The position numbers and the translations under genes are program-made. From Bipolaris cookei (lineage: Eukaryota > Ascomycota > Dothideomycetes > Pleosporales > Pleosporaceae), in NCBI GenBank assembly GCA_002286855.1, contig NRSV01000036.1, positions 124,001-188,000 of the forward strand: DNA of 64,000 nt, written 5' to 3'. Below are positions 55,101 through 64,000 of the stretch, in pieces. The notes beneath the pieces are model-generated. The model made no database searches, had not been told where the DNA came from, and saw nothing but the letters and a program-made list of their open reading frames with translations. Within the stretch, counting starts at the first letter, position 1. The number at the start of each line of letters is the position of its first letter.

Positions 55101-58100
55101 GGTTTTGCTATTACAAGCTGTTACACCAATTGGGTGGATACGGCGCCCAGTGGTTTGATTGATACATTACCACAGCATGCCAGTGGTAAGGCTGGTGGCG
55201 CTGGATGTATAGTCATCTCGTGCATGTGGACGGCTCGAAACAGCACAAGAGTCCGCTAGACCACGTTCAGGCTCGATACGCTTTGGTGCCATTTTCCTAG
55301 GCTCGACAGTCAATGGCACCCTCAGTGTGTACCGAGCTCATACTTTGCTACAGGCACCGAAACCAGCAGCGATTTCCGCGTCCGGAGACGAAGCCTTCAA
55401 CGGAGGCTGACCCGCGCCCCTCTTTGTGCCATACATAGTTTGGAGTATGTTTGACATATAGGCGCCACTATGGCATCGCCGCCGTATTCTCTTTGCCTAA
55501 ACTAGATGCATAAGATATCTCGGGTTGACTACGAAAAATCCTGCTGTTCCCTTGCTCCTCCGGATCAGCGTATTGTTGTCCCGGCCACTTCAGTGACCCA
55601 AGACTGTTTTGGCTGCTATATTCATGCAATACACACATAGCCTCGGCAGCCTTCACATTGACAACACACGTCTGCCTGGTGGTCCGTCTTCTTTGTCTTT
55701 AATCACTGCTGCACACCGTCATCGGTCTGACAAGCCACTCGTGTATTCGTTAGCCAAAAACGACGCGTGGAATCAGCCAGAACATAAACTTGTGCCCTGA
55801 TCCCTCCTCATTCGTGCATATGCGGCTAGACCTTGGTTGCATGTAGCAGTTTCCCGTGCTCGAGCGAGCTTCTCCCAGCGGGCGTGCACATGCTTCCTTC
55901 ATGGTAAGGCGAAGGCGAAGGCGAAGGCGGAGCAAGGCTTTCAGCCTGAGATGCCGCCACTCCAACCGTCCCACCTATACTGGGCAGATTGGCCACCAAG
56001 ACGGGTCTCTTCTTTTGCCTCTTAGAGACGTCCGGTCCTGATGGCCATACCACCCTAGATAAGGACATACCTGTGAAGTCTTGCAACCCCTTATAGCGCC
56101 CTTTGTCTGATATCTGCACTTGATGGCTTGATTTAGTCCCCCTTCACCGCCGTTGAGAGCACTCAATGCCTCGATGGACGTGTATGTAGTTCCCCTCATG
56201 TGCGCCAGCCAACCATCTCACTCATCGAGCGGGGACATGCACCCAGGCTGGCGAGGCCGATTTGACCCACTGTCAGTGGCACCCGCCAATCCGCAGACAC
56301 GCAACCTGGTCCTCCCATGCACCGAAGACGCCAACGACCGCAGCGCTGACCCACACAAGCACAGCACTTGCTCGTCTCGGGATCAAAATTGCGTGCGACC
56401 TTCCTCCTAGTCTCTCCGCCGTTCATGTACCCACGCAATACCCAGCATTGCTTTGCCCTCACATGACAGCAAGCGTGTGCGGAGTGCCGTGTAGCAAGTT
56501 TCAACGTCAATTCATAATCAGTCGCCTTTGCACTCCCTCAAGGACGCCAACACAGGCCTCATCTGCGGTCAGAATGATGAAAACTCACATCACCGCGTCA
56601 GAGATGCCAAAAGAAGCTAAGTTGGTCAATGGGTCAATTGTTTGCGCAGCTATTTGCAAAGCTACCTACGGTCGCAGCAATGGCCGCAGCTCTCATGTTT
56701 GTTGTGGTGGTTGGTGTGGCTCCGTGCATGACACGAGGGCCGTCCTTAGGTCGGACGGCACCACAACACCACCTCAGCTTTTGGCAGCCGCTGATATACA
56801 CTCACTTTACTGCAGACGAGCCATGGATCTCTAGTCTTCAATTCGATTAAGAATATGATGACCGTACACTTCAATCTATCTCTGTACAAGTAATTGGTCC
56901 GGCAATGTGGACTTGTTGCCTCATCAGACAACGAGGCAGACTGGTTGGGGTGATTGACGGAAACATGCTGCATCATGTTGCCACCGCATGGACTGCAGCA
57001 AAACGCTCACACCTGGAATCTCCTCTTTACGGCTTCACCGGTAAGAAGGTCGAAATTATGAAGCCTTCTTCATAGGCCGCCAGAGGCAAGCATTCCATGC
57101 TGATTATGCGTGGAAAGGTAGGCGAGCCAACGCCGATGCGTTCATCAAACCTATGACAGATGGTGACATGAATTCAGGGATAAAGCCTCCTCTCCGATCA
57201 ACCACATACCGCTCGCCACGTCAGAGGATCTCCGATGGGGCAGGCTTTGGCCGGTTCTAGTGTCCGCCCAGGGAGTCCAGGTGATTGCTTCGACATGCGA
57301 TGGCAGGCTAGGTTCCGCATAAACTTCACGCCATCCTGTTATCTGAGTGAGGCATGCCTGTCAGCGTGCAGGGCCTAGTTAGTCAACATTGGGCCGGCCA
57401 CGGTAAACGCCAGCCGTTGAGTGGAGATAGAGATCAGCTGAATGGAGGGGCCAGTCCATGCAAGGCAATATGCATGCGGAGGTTGCTAGTGTTCCATGCA
57501 AGTGGCAATGATGGATTACCGGACGTAATGTCTAACATGTAGTACTGCAGCGAGTGGAGATAAGGTGACTGGCCGAGAGCAGCTTGGGTCCGTCGTGTAG
57601 AGACCGGCAGTCGCAGACTGGCGACGAGAGGCGAATAACAGTCTTTAGTGGACATGAGAGGTAAGAGAGCGCCATCGGTGAAGCTGAGTGATGCTACACA
57701 GAGTGATTAGCTTGGTCACATACAACAGTTTGTGTGTGTGTGTGGGGGGGGGGGGGGGGGGGGTAAGAATATCGAGCGTAACGAGCCGGTAAACGCCCGA
57801 AAATTCACGGGTGTGCTTCATGTTAGCAATCTCGAGGGCGGACAATGCCCAATCGAGAGCACCGCTGATACATGCGCTCCATATGTTGGCCAATGCATCT
57901 GGCAACGGCTGACCGTAGCTCGTAATGGAGAAGGAATGCCCAGGGCTCTCAGGGTTCGTTGGCGTACTTTCCTCCTTCGGTGTCTGCTGTTGGTATCTCA
58001 GCGGAGGCCATTGTCCAATCGCTTGTTACTCCCAGGAAAGAATATCTGGAGCGGACTGTGACTCGGCATGAACCACATAGCACGTGATCACAAATCGGTT

Positions 58101-58905
58101 CAGAAATGCTCCATCTCCCATAGCATGAGAGGCCCGGAATGCTCGAGAACGACATACTACAACATCCCGGAGCGCCCGCTAAGGCAATTCGACAAGGAAG
58201 ATGAGGGATTTTCCCATCCGGAACTCAGGGCTACGTGGTTCGTGAAGCCACGACATGTTGATCCCCTAGCATATGTGATAACTCTCTGCAGCTGGAAACG
58301 CCGGCACGGCTTAGGGTTCCATTGCAGCCCGTCTCCGCATTGTTTTAGCGTCAGAACAAAAGGGATTTGTGAATCGTAGTGATGTCGTTGGACGGGACTA
58401 GGTGGGGTGCTACCACGTCGACGGAAGTATAGGCCATGGCAGCAATCTATGGTCTGACAACGAAACATTCTCGGGTGCCAGGAGTGGCCCACAAGGTCGG
58501 CAAGAGGTATGTGTCCGTAAGGATAAATAGCGGTATGCTGCTGCTTCCAGTCTGGCTCTACACTCAACTCAACAGCAACCTCCAGTCGTTGACGAGATCT
58601 TCTGAGCATCTTCCAACTCTTGTGACATTGAGTCCAACAACCGACCCACCTCCTACCTCTAGACCTTGCTCATTGTTGTTCAAGGCTCTCTATCATCCAA
58701 CCATCCAGTGTATGTGCCTTTGAGACCGGAGGTCAAAGGCCCCTGAGTTGACCGATTCCAGGTACGAGATCGCTGGTCCTATCAAGCAGGTCCAGTGTTT
58801 GAACAAGGAGTAATACGTACGTATTGGAGACCTGTAGTCCAAGCATGAGCACCAAGGCTAATGTATAACCGATCCCCAGACGACACAGCTCTTCTACTCT
58901 GAAAC
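52157..58905. other. Gene-poor stretch, 6.7 kb
   Basis: No recognisable gene, RNA gene or complete transposon. ORFs are short and lack domains. A minus-strand segment at about 54830-54945 reads SNIKALD*FYYTAEVNNMASANRNFRVAEMAA with a stop inside, and may be a relic of a small gene; the match to any family is unknown. A (TG)7-G20 tract lies at 57731-57763. The stretch may be decayed repeats or a long intergenic region. Confidence 0.5.
57731..57763 (+). repeat. (TG)7 followed by G20 tract
   Basis: Seven TG units (57731-57744) run into twenty consecutive G (57744-57763). The tract is non-coding and prone to length change and sequencing error. Confidence 0.92.
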
Positions 58906-59241
58906 ATGTGCTTCTACGACCAGCACCGTTTTGTCTGTGGCGATTGGAAGTGGGGTCATTTTCGCCAGCACTGCGCTAAAGAGTACCGAATCGGCGAGAC
59001 GTGTGGCATGAAACTTATCATGCAAACGGTTCCTACTGGCACGTATTGCAAGCTCTGCGAGAAGATCAACACCAAGATGCGCCGCCGAGCCGCTGAGGTG
59101 GACCGTGTCGGCCGATGGCAACGTGAGGCACACAAGTTCGGGGCCTCTATTGAGAAATCCATGGAGATGATTCGCGCATTGGACGGGGAAATCTGTGAGC
59201 TAACCAACGAGCGTAACCGCAGACTGCAAGCGATTCACTGA
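58906..59241 (+). CDS. Small conserved-looking Cys-rich protein, 111 residues
   Basis: Intact ORF from ATG 58906 to TGA 59241. The N-terminal half has HRFVCGDWKWGHFRQHC, then EYRIGETCGMKL, then YCKLCEKINTK, so five to six Cys and His residues are placed for a zinc site. The C-terminal half is a charged helix (MRRRAAEVDRVGRWQREAHKF...LDGEICELTNERNRR), probably a coiled coil. The layout matches a small hypothetical family I have seen in Pleosporales proteins, but I cannot name a function. There is no signal peptide. It stands alone in an otherwise gene-poor stretch. Confidence 0.65.
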   Translation: MCFYDQHRFVCGDWKWGHFRQHCAKEYRIGETCGMKLIMQTVPTGTYCKLCEKINTKMRRRAAEVDRVGRWQREAHKFGASIEKSMEMIRALDGEICELTNERNRRLQAIH

Positions 59242-62200
59242 GCTCGGGGTGGACATGGCGCAGGCGTCTGAGAGTCTTTGTTTCATGTACAACGTCTTGT
59301 TATTTCCTTTCAAATTGAGCCTATTCAACTTTCGTTTCGGGGGTCGACATGAGGCAGGAAGAGCTGCTATTGAAGGAAGAGGAGCGGCACATGGAAGACC
59401 GGGCGTTACCTCTTACAATCGTTTCTTTTCAGTCATTGAATCCTCTTGGGATTGGATAATTCAATCAATCTTTTTTCTCCTGGCTTTCATGATTGGCTAC
59501 ATGCTCAGTCGTTGTGAACGTAGCCGCTGTGCCATGAATTGGGGGCTGAAGCCATCCAATCCGCGAATGTCGCGTAACCGCGAATAGAAGTGGAGAGGTG
59601 ATTGCGCACGGCCCAGGCAAAGGAACGGCGCTTCTTCCGGTATATGGGAGATGCGCAATAGAGTTTTGACGGGAGCGTTGTAGACATGCAGCAAGCCAAA
59701 TGATAACGTTGGGATAGGAAGAGTGGAGGAACGGACGATGAGGATGTTGTTTTGTCGGGGGACAGCGGTGGGGTAATTTCGTAGCTCAGTCGACACGTGA
59801 TAGCGCTAGGGTCGGGGCGGATAGCGTGATCGAATTAGGCCGAGGATATGCCGATCCGAACTCATTTACCATTATGTTACCAAGTAGCTCGCCACCTCAA
59901 CATCATTTTGTGTATCTCGAAAACTTTCCGCTGAGACCATTCCGTAACCTTTCCACCGATATATTAGCTCTAAACTCCTTCGGCGGGTTGTCTTCCACGA
60001 GACCAGGCGTAGCAGCTGACTCCCTCTCACTCTGTTATCCCTTGCTAGTGTGATTCTTTGCGTTCCAGATCATTGGAAGACGTGCGTCGAAGAGAGGGGT
60101 AACGGTATGGATGGGACAAAGCAAGAGAGGGTATGCTCGTGTGATCGATAGCTTCACGCTTGACGTGAGCTCAGTCTTGAGAGGATCCTTCTAGGTTTTG
60201 GCTGTATCGCGGCGTATTCTTCGTCCATGTGGCGCTTGATTATCCTTCGATCGTTCAACGGTATCGATATGGGCAATGCTGATGAAGAGAGTTGAGGCCC
60301 TGAGAGTGCCATATCAGTCGGAAGAGCCAGGAAGAAAGGCAGAAAATGTCGACTTACGTGGCGAACGCTGAGTGGCCTGAAAGGCGATCGATCGTCCTTC
60401 ACACATTGTCCCTGAGTTTTGCTTACCAGTACACTCATAGGCATCATAGCCAATCTTATACCACTAATATCTCCTCGATTGTCGCCTAATGCATCCGTGT
60501 GCACAAGAGAATGGGTTTTTGACAGCATGGAAGAGGGGTGCGAGAAGGGTACGGGCCAACCCAGCTTAAGAGTATCTTGTGATCGTAGCCCTAACACAGC
60601 GATTAGACTTGAGCGCCCGTGTTATAATACAGTATATCGCTCGTGTACCGTAGCTTTTGGTTGGGTTCAGAGACGCGGCTGGGTGGATGCGTAAGGCGAT
60701 ACCATGACAACATGGCCAATAAATCGACTCGACGTGTTGTCAATAGGCCCGCAAGACATGGTTCCAACATGGCCTACGACCGACCACTTGTCCTTAGGCC
60801 ATATCATGGACGCATTGGGCTACAATCAGTATAGTTATACTTAGCCGGAACGCATGTAAAGCACAGGATGGACCAATCAGAACCTGGAACAGCTCATTCA
60901 GATGAGCTGGGCAACCTGTTCAGTGGTATCCTCATTTCGCTCCATTTCAGATGTGGGCGACTATTCAAGTCGCATGTACCGGCGGTACGTACTCTTTGGC
61001 GCTCACCAATTCAGCTCGTTTCGTTGCGACTACGAGCATTGCGCATGACGACTTTACCCTTTCGGGTGGATCTTACCTTCCATAGCGCTCCCGCAAATTA
61101 TATGCATGTCGGAACGGACGCACACTTACTCCCGCACCAATCCGCGATATACAACGCACGCATTGTGTACGATCCGTTGAATGTCTACCTGGTCATCTTC
61201 ATTATTGCCCCCAATCGTTGTTCAGCACTGGCTGTTGCATGATGGAAATAGAAAGCGGGAGCCCATGCGTTCAGACTCAATGCAGTCTCGCTGTGACCAA
61301 AGAAATTCTCTGCTTATTTTCAAAGCCTCCTCAGCCTATGCAGACCTTGTAGGACATGCGATTGTGGTACAACGTTTGCCGAGAGTGTGACCAATCACAG
61401 CTCAGAACAGGCATTCTGCCTCAACTGCAAGCCGCCGACTTCGCCCAACAGAAACAACAATACTCACAGTTCACAGTGGCGCTAAAATGCATGCATCTCC
61501 TCTAGACTTCCAGTCATGCCATCTGTAGCAAGAATCGTTGCAACGTTGTGATGGCGTAGTAGCTACATACAGACAACCAGCCTTCATGAACCTAGAGGTA
61601 CGCTTACCCTTACGCACACCGGCGGCTCGCCTCGCAACGTATGTCTAGGATAGCCCTTGTCAGTCAATGCAATGCTCGAACCCCCACGTCTCTTATAAGA
61701 GCATCGGTATTGATTTGTGGGTATGCATCGAAGGATTCCACTAGGTGTTAAATAGCCGTGAGGCCAACACACCTGATTATGCGAGCAGCTAGATTTATAC
61801 AAGGTGGAATTCTAGTCATGTTCTTAGCTGTGTGTGACCATGTCAACCGGAATCTCTGATATCCCACCTGATTGTATCAGATTCTGTACGCCTCATTTAT
61901 CTGAGCCTCCCAAAGATGAATGTGTTACACGGGATTTGGCTATACTTCCCTAGTCTCGATCCGGGTTAGGGCGAGGCGGTAATCTGCGGTAAGCCGTGCG
62001 ATTTGTCTGGCGATTTGTAGTGGAAAAGAGTTATGGATGTAACTGGAGGTAAAGACAATCAATTCTATGCTAGATAGAATAATAACATAACTGTAAAGGG
62101 TGCAACTCTGGGGAGTAGTCTTAAGCTTGGAAGCACAATCGGACAGGCCTAAGGAACAAGATTGTATTCGATAGAGAGCTAAGCTCTCGGCTACGTAGCT

Positions 62201-63247
62201 ATCTATATACAATGCTAGTTGTCTAAGCAACAATTGGGCTGGATAAACGAGGTCATAGATAAGGATAAGAAGCGAAGGACGTTCAGCTTATTACAGTAAC
62301 AATCTTGTTAAGTAAAGTAACTAGTAAGAAAGTACAATTTGAATTGACCACAACGAGAGTAATAAATAAATATGTCCATCCTTATATCCGCATTGCTTCT
62401 GGTCCTGCCATCACTGCCATCACGACCTAATCCTTGTCCTGCATGATATCTCTGATGGCTGACATCAAGCATTAGTGCCTGATAGTTGGTCTTGGCGTGA
62501 TGGCAATCACGTGATTATCGATCCGCGACTATCATTACCTTCTGACATGGATGTCCTTCGGCCTCCTGCCTTCTCGTCTTCGGTCAAGAAAAAAATCATT
62601 TTTTACTTGTAACAGAATGTAAAAGGTCAAATAGGTGAATTCAACCCAACCGTCAGGCCAGTGTGGTCCGGAAGAATTAGGCTGTGGGTATTGGCTGCGC
62701 GAATATCATGAGAACTGATGGGCATGCAGGTTGAGAGGTGGTTATCGTCACCGGTCAACATACATGCAATCAACAAAACCTAGGTAGTGACGCAGGCGTA
62801 ATCAGAGTGGAATCGATGACAGACAACATACCTGCGGTGTATTCTAGATCTAGAGTGTTATTCGAAACTTCAAATAATTTCAACATGTAATTACAGAAAG
62901 TAGAATACTCACTGGGTGACCAATCCACCTCACGATGGATGTTGGAATCTCAAAAGACACTCTATATGCCAGTGTCACGTGATGTTTCTCGAATGTGGCG
63001 CAGGCGCATGACTTAAAACCGCCAAGAGGTCGGACATGTCTGGTGCCGATCATCACAACTCCAAGGAATCAACCCTTGTCGCAACAAGGGATAGTAATAT
63101 TCTTCTTGCTGCACTGGATAGCACGCTGTGTCGAGGGGCTCACCATCCACACGCTCGTAAGCTACCTTGAAAGCAGATTCTTCGCCTCCGCTGTTCTGCC
63201 CTCCCCACGCCGCTTTACTCACTGCGTAACACGCCCTTTACATTGCA
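59242..63247. other. Gene-poor stretch, 4 kb
   Basis: No well-supported gene. A minus-strand frame around 60154-60310 (MALSGPQLSSSALPISIPL...RRILSRLSSRQA) is too short and featureless to call. A plus-strand frame at 59249-59587 has one hydrophobic segment (IIQSIFFLLAFMIGYML) but no ATG in a good context. An AT-richer block at about 61.93-62.34 kb is described separately. Confidence 0.45.
61930..62340 (-). repeat. Possible solo-LTR-like relic
   Basis: On the minus strand the block begins near TGTTACTGTAATAAGC and has short poly-pyrimidine runs and promoter-like TATATAGATAG, resembling a copia-type LTR. No paired LTR, polymerase or target duplication was found, so this is a weak call. Confidence 0.25.
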
Positions 63248-63813
63248 ATGGGTGTTTGCGCGTCGTGCTTAGGAGGGCAGAGGACTTCGGATATAGATGT
63301 GGGTTCCCCTGTGTGCGCTTTTGTAATGACGAACCAGCTGACGTATCCCCTTGTAGCAGTCGGACGCTTCACATCTTCTCGGGGACCAATACCAGCCCAA
63401 CTATGGTACCTCCAGCAGCACTCACAATGTGCCTCAGCCTGACCCTGAGGAGCTCCGCCGCCAGCGAGAGAATCTGGAGCGTATCTGCGCTGAAACAAAC
63501 GAGTAAGTCTCTTGTCTTTATGGACTTTGTTGATTCCAGCTCTGATGTCATCCCCTATAGACAATTGATCCCCGTTTCACAACCGAGCGCACTCCCCGAG
63601 GTCACGGAGCAGCCTTCCAAGAACGACGAGTATGCCCATCTTTTCAACGAGCGCTTCAAGTCCATTAGACATGGCCGCCCAGCTTCCGCCGGTGACAATG
63701 AAGACGACGAAACAACCTGGCTCGAGAACGCTGTAGGCAGCCAAGGAGAGGATGAACTGGATCAGATTAAGCCGGCCAACGGCAAGCTGACGATACAATT
63801 TGGCCAACGATAG
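63248..63813 (+). CDS. LAMTOR1/Ego1-like lipid-anchored vacuolar protein
   Basis: Exons are 63248-63298, 63360-63502 and 63561-63813, giving 148 residues. The introns are 61 and 58 bp (GTGGGT...CAG with CTGAC; GTAAGT...ATAG). The N-terminus MGVCASCLGGQ has Gly2 for N-myristoylation and Cys4 and Cys7 for palmitoylation, as in LAMTOR1 and yeast Ego1. A short acidic linker leads to SDASHLLGDQYQPNYG. PDPEELRRQRENLERICAETNEQLIPVSQ is a helix that fits the LAMTOR1 domain. The tail (WLENAVGSQGEDELDQI) is acidic. In the family this protein anchors the Rag GTPase module to the vacuole or lysosome and so activates TORC1. The assignment rests on motif layout and should be checked by a profile search. 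Confidence 0.75.
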
Positions 63814-64000
63814 ACACGAAAATCCGTGATCAACGCTATGACGCACTCACACGTGCCCTCTGAGGCAGAGATCTGCTGCGTTTTCCGATGCCTATTTCAC
63901 TCCTTGTATGATTACCCATTCCGGATACCCGTAATATTTCCTTTCTTATTTGTATTGTTTCTTTTCAATCAGCATTGCCTCTACTATTCGCATATTTCCT

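Noticed and set aside
61650..61730. tRNA-like B box (GGGGGTTCGAGCATT on the minus strand)
   Set aside because: The T stem does not pair, and no acceptor stem or anticodon arm fits.

Overview
The window reads as chromosomal DNA of a filamentous ascomycete, most likely a Dothideomycete of the order Pleosporales. The reasons are short introns (about 50-100 bp) with CTRAY-type branch points, fungal orthologues of housekeeping proteins, pogo/Fot1-like DNA transposons with RIP-like transition decay, and several proteins that look like typical Pleosporales hypotheticals. There is no prokaryotic feature: no operons, Shine-Dalgarno sites or CRISPR. Names rest on motif recognition by eye; no database search was possible.

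Layout. 1-3.3 kb: partial URI/Bud27 (-), TFIIH/CAK assembly factor Tfb3 (+, with a GC-AG intron) and a four-helix MARVEL protein (-). 3.7-5.5 kb: a Fot1-like transposon with 48-bp TIRs and six in-frame stops. 6.1-14.1 kb: a redox block with a secreted GMC oxidoreductase, a decayed pogo-type element, a PNPOx-FNR fusion flavoprotein and a convergent cytochrome P450. 14.6-23.6 kb: an Ala/Pro-rich protein, Hbs1, the PP2A activator Rrd1/PTPA and a SANT/Myb-like protein divergent from it. 24.1-31.8 kb: a more accessory stretch with a frameshifted APH/AIM9-like kinase pseudogene, an unrecognised 354-aa protein, an RGG-rich protein, and an unusual long frame broken only by TAG codons that carries a ubiquitin-tail-like LRLRGG motif. 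32.6-49.2 kb: a DUF2433-type phosphoesterase with an RGG tail, importin Kap123, NPC1/Ncr1, an aldo-keto reductase, an RRM protein and a small basic ORF. 50.3-52.2 kb: a second Fot1-like element whose two TIRs differ only by transitions. 52.2-63.2 kb: a gene-poor stretch holding one small Cys-rich protein gene. 63.2-63.8 kb: a LAMTOR1/Ego1-like lipid-anchored protein.

How the genes relate. Most are independent single-copy housekeeping genes with divergent or convergent spacing. Links that can be argued are the redox block (GMC oxidase, flavoprotein, P450), translation and RNA (Hbs1, RGG and RRM proteins), and a loose vacuole/TOR theme (NPC1, Rrd1, LAMTOR1-like), which is probably coincidental. 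Exon coordinates were derived by matching splice sites to reading frame and family conservation; every multi-exon model sums to whole codons. The least certain item, and the one most worth checking, is the 28.3-31.8 kb TAG-only frame.
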